Shown piece by piece: positions 44,351 to 53,559 of a DNA stretch of 64,000 nt. Under the pieces are notes generated by a model. The model was not told where the DNA came from, made no database searches, and saw only the letters and a list, made by a program, of their open reading frames with translations. The DNA comes from an uncultured Flavobacteriaceae bacterium. Its GTDB lineage: Bacteria; Bacteroidota; Bacteroidia; Flavobacteriales; Flavobacteriaceae. Both the position numbers and the translations under genes were made by a program. Numbering within the stretch: position 1 is the first letter of the stretch; each line of letters begins with the position of its first letter. The stretch lies in contig CANMFO010000004.1 of assembly GCA_947497245.1 (NCBI GenBank), positions 1 to 64,000 on the forward strand. The letters are read 5' to 3'.

Positions 44351-46564
44351 TTGAAAAAAACCTTTCCCTTTTATAAACAACCCGATTCAAAGGACTGCGG
44401 TCCCACATGTTTGCGGATCATCGCCAAACACTATGGCAAGCTGATCTCATTGGCGGAAATACGGGAACTTTCCGAAACCACAAGGGAAGGCAGCAACCTC
44501 CTCAAGTTGAGCGATGCTGGCGAGGCCATCGGCTTTAAGTCCCTGGGGGTAAAGATCGATTTCAACAAGCTAAGGGAAGCGCCCCTGCCCTTGGTGGCCC
44601 ACTGGAACAAAAACCATTTTGTGGTCGTCTATAGGATCAAGGACGACGTGGTATATATCTCCGATCCTTCTTACGGCCTGATTACCTATACCAAGGACGA
44701 GTTCATACCGCGATGGATCGGGAACAATGCTACGGAGAGCACCAAAGAAGGTATCGCGCTCCTCCTGGAAATCACCCCCAAGTTCAAAAAACTAAAATGG
44801 GAGGATACCGATAAAAGATCCTTCAAGTTTCTCTACCAATACCTGTTTAAATACAAAAACCTACTGGTACAACTGGTCATTGGACTGTTGGTGGGAAGCC
44901 TATTGCAGCTCATCGTCCCTTTCCTGACCCAGAGCATCGTCGATGTGGGCATCCAAAACCAGGACATCAATTTTATTTATGTGGTGTTGTTGGCCCAGTT
45001 AATGCTCTTTGTGGGCCGTACCAGTGTGGAGGTTTTCAGGAGTTGGATCTTGTTGCACCTGAGTACCCGGATCAACATTTCTTTGGTCTCCGATTTTTTT
45101 ATCAAGCTAATGAACCTCCCCATCGCCTACTTTGATACCCGGATGACGGGCGATATCATGCAGCGTATCAACGACCACCAACGAATCGAAAGCCTTTTGA
45201 CCGGTTCTACCCTGAGTACGCTGTTCTCTTTGGCCAACTTGGTTGTTTTCAGCCTGGTACTGGTGTACTACAATCTTACCATCTTTTTCATATTTGCCAT
45301 AGGAAGTATTTTATATATCACCTGGATCATTTTCTTTTTAAAGCGGAGAAAGGAACTCGATTACAAACGATTTTCCCAGTTGAGCCAGGAACAGAGCACG
45401 GTGATCGAGTTGATCAACGGCATGCAGGAGATCAAAATGCACAATGCGGAAAAGCAAAAAAGGTGGAAATGGGAATACGTACAGGCGCGCCTTTTCAAAG
45501 TGTCGGTCCAAAGTTTGCGATTGGAGCAAATGCAGAGCGTGGGTTCTTCCGCCATCAATGAGGGCAAAAATATATTCATCACCATTACGTCGGCCTTCCT
45601 TGTCATCGATGGATCCATCACTTTGGGGATGATGCTTTCGATCCAATATATCATAGGGCAGTTGAACGGTCCCATCACCCAATTGGTCACCTTTATCCGG
45701 TCGGTGCAGGATGCTAAAATAAGCCTCGAACGCCTTGGGGAAATACATGATAAGGAAGATGAGGAAAGCCGGGAGAAGCAGTTGATCTCCATGGTCAAGG
45801 ACGATCTGGACCTTACGGTCCGGGATCTGAAGTTCCGATACCCCGGCACGGACGAATTTGTGCTCAAGGGCATGGACATAGAAATACCGGCCAACAAGAC
45901 CACTGCCATAGTGGGCGCCAGTGGAAGTGGCAAGACCACACTTATGAAATTGTTGCTGAAGTTCTACGACCCCATTTCGGGGAAAATCCTGTACGGCAAT
46001 GACGATCTGAATACGATTTCGCACAGGACCTGGCGCAGCAAATGCGGCGTGGTCATGCAGGAGGGCTATGTCTTCAATGACACCATCGCCTATAACATAG
46101 CCATTGGCGAAGATGTTATCGACCAGGAACGTTTGCTGAATGCGGTAAAAGTGGCCAATATTTATGATTTTATCCAATCACTTCCCCTGGGGTTCAACAC
46201 AAAGATCGGCAACGAGGGCATAGGGGTCAGTACGGGTCAAAAACAGCGGTTGTTCATTGCCCGGGCCGTCTACAAAAAACCGGATTTTTTATTTTTTGAT
46301 GAAGCAACTTCGGCCCTGGACGCCAAAAACGAGAACATCATTATGAACAACCTGAACACCTTTTTCAAAAACAGGACCGCCGTGGTCATCGCACATCGCT
46401 TGAGCACTGTAAAAAATGCCGATCAGATACTGGTCATCGATGCAGGGGAGATATGTGAAAAAGGGACCCATGGAGAACTTCTGGCCCAACAAGGGATTTA
46501 CTATAACCTGGTCAAGAACCAATTGGCCCTGGAACAAATAACAAGGATAGAGGATGCCGTATAA
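44351..46564 (+). CDS. Peptidase-containing ABC transporter (C39 type)
   Basis: The 737-residue protein combines an N-terminal C39 peptidase with a complete triad (C16 in KDCGPTC, H89 in NHFVVVY, D105 in SDPSYG), a six-helix ABC membrane domain (about 165-450) and an ATPase domain with Walker A GASGSGKTT near 522, signature VSTGQKQRLF, and Walker B FLFFDEATSALD. Such proteins cut double-glycine leaders and export the core. The start codon is TTG at 44351; no ATG gives the correct N-terminus. It overlaps the adaptor gene by 11 bp. A matching outer-membrane channel is not encoded here and may be supplied elsewhere. Confidence 0.93.
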   Translation: MKKTFPFYKQPDSKDCGPTCLRIIAKHYGKLISLAEIRELSETTREGSNLLKLSDAGEAIGFKSLGVKIDFNKLREAPLPLVAHWNKNHFVVVYRIKDDVVYISDPSYGLITYTKDEFIPRWIGNNATESTKEGIALLLEITPKFKKLKWEDTDKRSFKFLYQYLFKYKNLLVQLVIGLLVGSLLQLIVPFLTQSIVDVGIQNQDINFIYVVLLAQLMLFVGRTSVEVFRSWILLHLSTRINISLVSDFFIKLMNLPIAYFDTRMTGDIMQRINDHQRIESLLTGSTLSTLFSLANLVVFSLVLVYYNLTIFFIFAIGSILYITWIIFFLKRRKELDYKRFSQLSQEQSTVIELINGMQEIKMHNAEKQKRWKWEYVQARLFKVSVQSLRLEQMQSVGSSAINEGKNIFITITSAFLVIDGSITLGMMLSIQYIIGQLNGPITQLVTFIRSVQDAKISLERLGEIHDKEDEESREKQLISMVKDDLDLTVRDLKFRYPGTDEFVLKGMDIEIPANKTTAIVGASGSGKTTLMKLLLKFYDPISGKILYGNDDLNTISHRTWRSKCGVVMQEGYVFNDTIAYNIAIGEDVIDQERLLNAVKVANIYDFIQSLPLGFNTKIGNEGIGVSTGQKQRLFIARAVYKKPDFLFFDEATSALDAKNENIIMNNLNTFFKNRTAVVIAHRLSTVKNADQILVIDAGEICEKGTHGELLAQQGIYYNLVKNQLALEQITRIEDAV

Positions 46565-47852
46565 TCGATCGACAAACAATCTGGATCTGCGATCCGAGGA
46601 AGTCCAGGAAATCCTGACCAATCCCCCGATATGGATCGTTCGGTGGGGCATTACCCTGATATTTCTATTTACCTTGATCATATGCATCCTGTCCTTTGCG
46701 ATCAGATATCCCGATTTTGTGACGGCCAAGGTCATTGTGACTACACAAAAACCCACCCAAACCGTGGTTACCCGAAACTCGGGGCAGTTGGACAAGATCT
46801 TTATCCAAGATCGTGATACGGTGACCAAAGGACAAAAATTGGCCGTTATAGAAAATTTGGCCAGCTTGGAAGACGTGTACACGTTGAAGAGCATAACGGA
46901 TACCCTACAGTTCGACAAGGACAATTTTGAATTCCCAGTGGAGATCACCACCAATTTGAACCTGGGGGATCTGCAAAATGCCTACATCAATTTTGAAAAG
47001 AGTTATGTGGACTATTTTTTACTGAGGGACCTAAAGCCCTATTCCAACAAAATATACGGAAACCAACGGTCCCTTGACGAAATACGGGTTAGGTTGGTGG
47101 ATCAGATCAAGCAGAAACTGCTATTGGAGGAGGAGTATAAATTGGCACAGACCGATCTTCAGCGGCATAAACAACTTCTTGGCAAAGGAGTGATCTCCCA
47201 GCAGGAATACGACACAAAAAAAAGGGAATTTCTACAGATGCAAAAAAGCTTGGGCACCATGGCCATTTCCATTTCCCAAATGCGCGAGGCGACCACTTCC
47301 GCCAATCAGGCCCTACGGGAAACGAAGATCGGCCAGTTGGAAGATGGCACCCGTCTGCTAAAAAACCTGGTACTGTCCTACAATGCATTGAGAAAGGCCA
47401 TTCGGGACTGGGAGTATAACTACGTGCTTACCTCGTCCATTGATGGTGTTGTGAGTTTCCGGGAGTTCTGGGGAACGAACCAATTTGTGGGGGCAAACGA
47501 GATTATCTATACCATAATGCCCTTGGATAAGTCCCAGCTTGTGGGAAAATTGGTGTTGCCCGCCCAAAACGCCGGCAAGGTCACCACCGGACAAAAGGTT
47601 TTGGTAAAGCTCGACAATTATCCCTATCAGCAATATGGCATGTTGCTGGGCATAGTGGAGAACATGTCGGTCTCCCCGGATACCGAAGGGAATTATTTCG
47701 TCTATATCTCGCTGCCCGAGGGCGTCAAAACGTCCTACGGAAGAAACCTGGGCTTTGACCAGGAACTTTTGGGGAACGCCGAGATCATAACCGAAGATCT
47801 AAGCGTGGCCGAACGTATCTTTTACAAGTTCAAGGATCTGTTCAAATACTGA
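46554..47852 (+). CDS. HlyD family secretion adaptor
   Basis: The 432-residue protein has one N-terminal membrane helix (residues about 27-50, WIVRWGITLIFLFTLIICIL), a barrel-sandwich part (GQLDKIFIQDRDTVTKGQ), a long coiled-coil hairpin at about 160-280 and a C-terminal beta-barrel. It connects the C39 ABC transporter to an outer-membrane channel. The gene overlaps the transporter by 11 bp and ends the peptide operon; an Lrp gene converges on it 167 bp later. Confidence 0.9.
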   Translation: MPYNRSTNNLDLRSEEVQEILTNPPIWIVRWGITLIFLFTLIICILSFAIRYPDFVTAKVIVTTQKPTQTVVTRNSGQLDKIFIQDRDTVTKGQKLAVIENLASLEDVYTLKSITDTLQFDKDNFEFPVEITTNLNLGDLQNAYINFEKSYVDYFLLRDLKPYSNKIYGNQRSLDEIRVRLVDQIKQKLLLEEEYKLAQTDLQRHKQLLGKGVISQQEYDTKKREFLQMQKSLGTMAISISQMREATTSANQALRETKIGQLEDGTRLLKNLVLSYNALRKAIRDWEYNYVLTSSIDGVVSFREFWGTNQFVGANEIIYTIMPLDKSQLVGKLVLPAQNAGKVTTGQKVLVKLDNYPYQQYGMLLGIVENMSVSPDTEGNYFVYISLPEGVKTSYGRNLGFDQELLGNAEIITEDLSVAERIFYKFKDLFKY

Positions 47853-48019
47853 TCCGGAACGCAAAAACCCAAGACCTTGTTTTATGCCAATCGCATGAAT
47901 CGATCGTGCTGCTGCTAGGGTGCGCTCCCCAAAGATCACGACCCATCAATTTTTCAGGACGGGCCTCCACCGATACATTGCAATACGGTTTGGAGCGAAC
48001 GTCCTTTGGACGAAACGCA

Positions 48020-48511
48020 CTATCTTTTTGAGATCTTGCCCGGTGCAATGTTGAAAGCGGAAGTATGCTTGATTTCCTTGAGCACAAAAGAACTGTTCAA
48101 TACCCCAATGTTCTCAATTTTTGAAAGCTTGTATTTCACAAAATCATGGTAATCTTCCAAACTTCTGTTGTTGATCTTCAGTATAAAGTCTACTTTCCCG
48201 GCCATATGGAAGCATTCCTGTACTTCGGGTAGGCTCTGGATCTGTTCTTCGAATTTTTCTATGAAAGCCTCTTCGTGATACCGCATGGAAACTTGACAAA
48301 ATGCCGTCACCGGGAGGGCGAGAAGCTTTTTGTCGAGCATGGCCACATATTTCTTGATGTACCCCTGTTTTTCAAGCCTTCGGATTCGGTCATAGACCGG
48401 GGAGACCGTGAGATTGAGGTTTTGGGCGATTTCCTTGGCCGTTTTTTTCGCATCTTTTTGTAAAATTCCTAGTATGGTGATATCCGTTTCATCGAGTTGT
48501 CCCATTCCCAT
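48020..48511 (-). CDS. Lrp/AsnC family transcriptional regulator
   Basis: The 163-residue regulator has an N-terminal helix-turn-helix (DAKKTAKEIAQNLNLTVSPVYDRIRRLEKQG) and a C-terminal RAM ligand domain (about 70-150; VQECFHMAGKVDFILKI). Lrp-type regulators respond to amino acids. It is divergent from an SDR-type threonine dehydrogenase gene with 158 bp between them, a common pairing for amino-acid catabolism control. It also converges on the peptide-export operon, but a link to it is not supported. Confidence 0.9.
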   Translation of the reverse strand: MGMGQLDETDITILGILQKDAKKTAKEIAQNLNLTVSPVYDRIRRLEKQGYIKKYVAMLDKKLLALPVTAFCQVSMRYHEEAFIEKFEEQIQSLPEVQECFHMAGKVDFILKINNRSLEDYHDFVKYKLSKIENIGVLNSSFVLKEIKHTSAFNIAPGKISKR

Positions 48512-48669
48512 ATGACCAATTATTACGGTTTCGGTCCTGAAACCAATTCAAAAAAAGGAATAAAACTTATCTATATTCCATTTGACCATAAAATTAACTT
48601 AAATAATATAATGATATCGTATTAAAAAGGGTTTTTTATACATTTAACCGGAATAAAATCTTTAGAAGT

Positions 48670-49656
48670 ATGAAAAATGGCCGTGCTGAAAAGATCCTCG
48701 TGACCGGAGCAAACGGGCAATTGGGATCGGTACTGACGCGATCCCTTCAAGGGAAATATGGAAAAGAACATATTATTGCCTCCGATTTAAGGCCGGCAGA
48801 GCATTTCGATGGGATTTTTGAGCTGATCGACGCTACCGATGGCCCAAACCTTGAGGAAGTGGTACGCAGCTATGGGATAAAACAGATATATCATCTGGCA
48901 GCGATCCTATCTGCAAACGGTGAAAAAGATCCCTTGCGTACCTGGGAAGTCAATATGAAAGCCTGGTTAAATGTCCTGGAGGTTTCTAGGAGGAATGGCG
49001 TGGAGAAGGTCTTTTTTCCTAGCTCAATAGCGGTTTTTGGGGAAAGTGCACCTCGAATCGACACTCCCAACAATGCGTATTTGGACCCGGCCACCTCCTA
49101 TGGAATGAGCAAGGCGGCCGGGGAAAACTGGGGGCAGTATTATTTCACCCAATATGGCCTGGATGTTAGGTCCCTTCGGTATCCCGGTGTTATCGGGTAT
49201 CAATCCAGTCCGGGTGGGGGAACCACCGATTACGCCGTGGAAATTTATCACAAGGCCGTCAGGAAGGAGCCCTTTAGATGTTTTTTGGACAGGAATACCG
49301 TTTTGCCCATGATATTTATGGACGATGCCATTAGGGCCACCTTGGAACTTATGGACGCGCCCAGGGAAAATATTAAGATCAGGACTTCTTACAACATCGC
49401 GGGAACCAGTTTTTCGCCTTCCGAAGTTGTCGCTTCCATTCGGGAGGTATGCCCGGAATTTGAGGTCCGCTATGCTTCGGATTACAGACAGGATATTGCG
49501 GCCAAGTGGCCCATGGGGATCGAGGATACACCGGCCAGCCGTGATTGGGGCTGGAAACCCGAATACGACCTTTCGAAAATAACGCGGGTCATGATTCAAA
49601 AGTTGGAAGACAAATATGCCGATGCCCTTTTGTCGGGGCCTGGAAGGATTTGCTGA
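48670..49656 (+). CDS. L-threonine 3-dehydrogenase, SDR/epimerase type
   Basis: The 328-residue protein has the extended-SDR cofactor motif GANGQLGSVL at about residues 14-23, the catalytic YGMSK near 157-161 and the YPGVIGY region typical of the eukaryote-like and flavobacterial L-threonine dehydrogenases. It oxidises L-threonine to 2-amino-3-ketobutyrate with NAD+. It shares only the fold with GalE-type epimerases, and the epimerase reading remains the alternative. It is divergent from the Lrp regulator gene, which fits an amino-acid catabolic role. Confidence 0.8.
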   Translation: MKNGRAEKILVTGANGQLGSVLTRSLQGKYGKEHIIASDLRPAEHFDGIFELIDATDGPNLEEVVRSYGIKQIYHLAAILSANGEKDPLRTWEVNMKAWLNVLEVSRRNGVEKVFFPSSIAVFGESAPRIDTPNNAYLDPATSYGMSKAAGENWGQYYFTQYGLDVRSLRYPGVIGYQSSPGGGTTDYAVEIYHKAVRKEPFRCFLDRNTVLPMIFMDDAIRATLELMDAPRENIKIRTSYNIAGTSFSPSEVVASIREVCPEFEVRYASDYRQDIAAKWPMGIEDTPASRDWGWKPEYDLSKITRVMIQKLEDKYADALLSGPGRIC

Positions 49657-49793
49657 GGAGCTCTTGTCGGAACAAATGGTATTGAACATTAAAAAGACGT
49701 AAATTGTAGATGGCACCTTGTTGAATTACCATGGGGCAGGTAGGGGGCATGACCGGGAGTATATGTTGGAATCGCTGGGAAAGGATTTTTAAA

Positions 49794-51653
49794 ATGATGT
49801 ACATGGAGCTTAAGATCAAAAAGAGGAACCTAGTATGGTTCCTACTGCTATTTGGCGGGATTTTGTCCGCCCAGACAACGGGACAAATGTTCGAATTGGC
49901 CGGATATCCGGTCCAGTTAACGGGCGATTTGGGAGGGTTTGAAACCGAAATAAGCATAGAAAGGCCGCACCAGGGAGTGGAAATAGCCACAATTTCCCTA
50001 AAGCATCCACAGGGAGCACCTCCACCGGGATTTTCCTTAAAGTGGAGCTTGCCCTCCAGCGATATTGCCGGTTACTGGAGCAGCGGAAGTTTCAACGACA
50101 AAACCATCGGACCCAGTTGGGGCCCCTCTTCCATCCGCTCCATGTTGGCCAAGGAAGCGCCGGTGATTGCATTGTTCGGGCACGATGATACCAATCGACT
50201 CAATTTTTCGGCTTCGGAAGCGTTGAACACCGTCGTCTTAAGTACCGGTATCCGGGAAGAGGACGGGATGGTGTACAATGAAATGTCCTTCTTTTCGGAA
50301 AAGCACCGTGCGCTGACAGCCTATGAAGTAAAGGTGCGTTTTGACACAAGGCCCCGGCCCTATTCACAAGCGTTGGCGGAAGTTTCGGACTGGTGGGCCT
50401 CTTTTGAACTGTACAGGCCCGCTGGGGTTCCCGAAGTAGCGCGCAGGCCCGTTTATTCCAGCTGGTACAGCTATCATCAGAACGTCACCATGGAAGATCT
50501 GCTCGCCGAGTGCAGGCTTGCCAAAAAAATGGGCTTTGAATCCATTATTGTCGACGACGGCTGGCAAACACTGGACAGTAATCGGGGCTATGCCTTTACG
50601 GGCGATTGGGACCCGGAGCGCATTCCCGAAATGAAGGCGTTCGTAAGTGCCGTGCACGACTTGGACATGAAGTTCATATTATGGTATGCAGTTCCTTTTG
50701 TTGGGGAAAAATCGAAGGCCTATGAAAAAATGAAAGGAAAATTCCTCAGGTATTGGGAGGGTCAGGGGACCTATGTATTGGACCCCCGATATCCCGAGGT
50801 TAGGCAATTCATTATCAAGACATATGTTGACGCCACCCAAAAGTGGGATCTCGATGGGTTTAAACTGGATTTCATCGGGAGGTTTACCGCTGGCGAGGAT
50901 ACAGATTTGACCAAGCGAGAGGGACGGGACTACGCCTCGGTGAACGAAGCCACGGATGTATTGATGACGGACCTGATGAGGTCGCTCCAGGAAATTAAGC
51001 CCGACATTATGATTGAATTCAGGCAGCCCTACGTGGGTCCGGCCATGCGCAAGTACGGTAATATGTTCCGGGCCACGGATTGCCCTAACCTAGCTTCGGT
51101 AAACAGGATCCGAACGACGGATGTCAGGCTGCTGAGTGGATCCACCGCGGTACATTCGGATATGTTGATGTGGCATTATGACGAGCCCGTTGAAGTGGCC
51201 GCACTGCAAATGCTGAACGTAATGTACTCCGTTCCACAGATATCGGTCCGATTGGAAGATATTCCTGAAGATCATTTCCAAATGATCAAATTCTATACTG
51301 ATTATTGGTTAAAAAATAGAGAGGTACTGTTGGATGGTGATTTTCATGCCGTAAGCCCGCTTACCAACTACCCGATGTTGGAAAGTACAAAAGGGGACAA
51401 AAAAATAACGACAGTGTTCAATGATCTGGTAGTGGAAATGCAGCTCGAAAAATATACGCGTACCGATATATTGAATGCGAAAAGGTCTTCCCGCATGGTT
51501 ATCGCGGCATTGGGAAAGACACGACAATTTGAATATGTGGTCAAGAACTGCCTTGGCGAAGAAATAAAGAAGGGAAGCCTTCAAATTACCGAAGGAACCC
51601 ATACATTTGATGTACCGCCCTCGGGCCTAATTTCTTTTGTCGCAACACAATAA
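49794..51653 (+). CDS. GH36-like glycoside hydrolase (alpha-galactosidase type)
   Basis: The 619-residue exported protein has a signal peptide ending near LSAQ (residue 25). It has a GH36/melibiase-type (beta/alpha)8 barrel: WYSYHQNVTMEDLLAECRLA, VDDGWQ, KLDF with the probable nucleophile D359, and RATDCPN with the probable acid/base D429. It would remove alpha-linked galactose or a related sugar from oligosaccharides in the periplasm. The open frame extends 21 codons upstream, but the ATG at 49794 starts the signal peptide. A sulfatase gene follows after 12 bp, so the substrate may be a sulfated galactoside. Confidence 0.82.
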   Translation: MMYMELKIKKRNLVWFLLLFGGILSAQTTGQMFELAGYPVQLTGDLGGFETEISIERPHQGVEIATISLKHPQGAPPPGFSLKWSLPSSDIAGYWSSGSFNDKTIGPSWGPSSIRSMLAKEAPVIALFGHDDTNRLNFSASEALNTVVLSTGIREEDGMVYNEMSFFSEKHRALTAYEVKVRFDTRPRPYSQALAEVSDWWASFELYRPAGVPEVARRPVYSSWYSYHQNVTMEDLLAECRLAKKMGFESIIVDDGWQTLDSNRGYAFTGDWDPERIPEMKAFVSAVHDLDMKFILWYAVPFVGEKSKAYEKMKGKFLRYWEGQGTYVLDPRYPEVRQFIIKTYVDATQKWDLDGFKLDFIGRFTAGEDTDLTKREGRDYASVNEATDVLMTDLMRSLQEIKPDIMIEFRQPYVGPAMRKYGNMFRATDCPNLASVNRIRTTDVRLLSGSTAVHSDMLMWHYDEPVEVAALQMLNVMYSVPQISVRLEDIPEDHFQMIKFYTDYWLKNREVLLDGDFHAVSPLTNYPMLESTKGDKKITTVFNDLVVEMQLEKYTRTDILNAKRSSRMVIAALGKTRQFEYVVKNCLGEEIKKGSLQITEGTHTFDVPPSGLISFVATQ

Positions 51654-51665
51654 AATCCAAAACAC

Positions 51666-53174
51666 ATGAAGTCAAAACAGTTCAGGGTAATCATATGGAG
51701 CATGGCAAGCTGCATTCTGCTGTCCTGTCAGAAAAAGGAAGAACAGATCGAACGCCCCAACATACTTTGGTTGTACGTTGAGGACATTTCACCGAACCTG
51801 GGTTGTTACGGCGAGGCCAATGTGCAGACCCCCAATATCGATGCCCTCGCAGAAAACGGAATGCGGTTCACCAATACCATTATGCCCGCTCCGGTCTGCT
51901 CGCCGTTGCGCTCCGCCATTATAACCGGGGCCATGCAGACCACCCTGGGAACCCACAACCACCACAGCTCCAGGACGGAAGCTTCTATGATCAAATTGCC
52001 CGATCACGTAAAGACCCTGCCGGAACTCTTCAGGCAAGAAGGCTATTTTACCTTTAACCAGGGCAAGGACGATTACAATTTTGAATACGTCAGGGACAGC
52101 CTGTATTCCGGCGAATATCGCGATAATGGAATGTATGGCCTCGTGGGCAAGGAACTCGACTGGAGCTTGAGAAAAGAGGGGCAGCCCTACTTTGGCCAAA
52201 TACAATTTTCGGGAAACAAGTACATCTACCACGACGATTTTCAGGAAAAAGTGGTCCGGCAGATTTCCTCCGAAACGTTGGAGCTACCGGTCTATTATCC
52301 ACAAACCGATTATATGCGGGAAGAATGGGCCTCGTACCTGGAATCGATAGAGCTCACCGATAAGGCGGTAGGGGAAACGATGGCCCGACTGAAGGCCGAT
52401 GGGCTGCTTAAAAACACCTATGTGTTCTTCTTTTCAGACCATGGCATGCGGTTGTGGAGACATAAACAATTCCTATATGAGGGCGGGGTCAAGGTACCTT
52501 TTATCATCACCTATTTCGATGAAGAGGGCCGACCGGCGGCCATCAACGGGAAAAAAGGAGCAGTCAATGAGCATCTTATCAGCGGACTGGATATTGGAAC
52601 CACTTCCCTTGGATTGGCAAAGGTAGGGATACCCCCGTATACGGAGGGACAGGATTTTCTCGCCGAGGACTACACGCCCCGTGAGTTTGTGATATCCGCT
52701 CGGGACCGATGTGATTTTACCATTGACCGGATCCGGTCGGTAAGGACCGCCAATTTTAAGTACATCAAAAACTTTAAAACAGACCGCCCCTATATGCAAC
52801 CCAGTTACCGCGATGCATGGGACGTTACCCAAAGAATGCGCCAGGCGTATGACCATGGCGAACTGGACGAAGTACAATCCCGTTTCTGGGAGAAGGAAAG
52901 ACCGGAAGTGGAACTGTACAATCTGGACGACGATCCCGACGAATTGATCAACCTGGCCAACAATTCCGAATACACGGGCGAATTGGAAAGGCACGCGGCC
53001 ATATTGGATACGTGGATTGCCGCCACGGACGATAAGGGCCAATATCCAGAAGGGATCGAGGGGTTAAAATTCATGTACGGAATTTGGGGCGATCGGTGCA
53101 CAAATCCTGAATACGACGTTTTGAAGCGCGAGGAACCCGATCTATCCGGATCTCTAAAAGCACTTAAAAATTAA
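51666..53174 (+). CDS. Sulfatase (formylglycine type)
   Basis: The 502-residue lipoprotein (SCQKK, Cys at residue 19-20 region) belongs to the S1 sulfatases. RPNILWLYVEDISPN is the metal-binding start, and C78 in CSPLRSAIITG is the residue converted to formylglycine. DHGMRLWRHKQ further on carries the second metal ligands. It removes sulfate esters from a glycan. It is co-operonic with the GH36 gene (12 bp apart). A small stem (CACTTAA/TTAAGTG) overlaps the stop codon and may act in termination. The glycan is unknown. The activating enzyme is not in the window. Confidence 0.88.
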   Translation: MKSKQFRVIIWSMASCILLSCQKKEEQIERPNILWLYVEDISPNLGCYGEANVQTPNIDALAENGMRFTNTIMPAPVCSPLRSAIITGAMQTTLGTHNHHSSRTEASMIKLPDHVKTLPELFRQEGYFTFNQGKDDYNFEYVRDSLYSGEYRDNGMYGLVGKELDWSLRKEGQPYFGQIQFSGNKYIYHDDFQEKVVRQISSETLELPVYYPQTDYMREEWASYLESIELTDKAVGETMARLKADGLLKNTYVFFFSDHGMRLWRHKQFLYEGGVKVPFIITYFDEEGRPAAINGKKGAVNEHLISGLDIGTTSLGLAKVGIPPYTEGQDFLAEDYTPREFVISARDRCDFTIDRIRSVRTANFKYIKNFKTDRPYMQPSYRDAWDVTQRMRQAYDHGELDEVQSRFWEKERPEVELYNLDDDPDELINLANNSEYTGELERHAAILDTWIAATDDKGQYPEGIEGLKFMYGIWGDRCTNPEYDVLKREEPDLSGSLKALKN

Positions 53175-53559
53175 GTGTTTGGCCTGGCCAACAATTGTCG
53201 CGCAAGGTGTCGCTGAAGGATTGGGCCGATCCGCTTACTTGGGTGAAGGGGTCGCAACTTTTATGGGCACCCGGGGATAACGAGGTGCCCGGACTTTTCA
53301 GGACCGGTTGCCAGCATGGCTTCTGAGGACATAATATGCCTAGGGCAGGCTGTCACACCACGGTTGTCCATTTTTTAGGTTCCTGTGGTTTCCGCTTCGA
53401 ATACGGCCGTACCGGACAGGCATTTTTGGATCGAAATATTCCGCACCCCACCTTGGTTTTTGTGTAAATTATGACAAATGGTGCGATCATGGTAGACATT
53501 TTCCTGGAACTTGCACTAACGCCAAGGAAGTCCTACCGGTTTCCATCCCTATAACGGAT
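53175..53559. other. 385-bp intergenic region, no gene
   Basis: I find no credible ORF. One hairpin, GGGCACC/GGTGCCC (53265-53290), is followed by a short T-run and may serve as a terminator for the sulfatase or, read from the other side, for the convergent prenyl synthase gene. Confidence 0.5.

Noticed and set aside
45338-46177. 279-codon minus-strand ORF inside the ABC exporter
   Set aside because: Antisense shadow of the ATPase domain; the sense frame has Walker and signature motifs.
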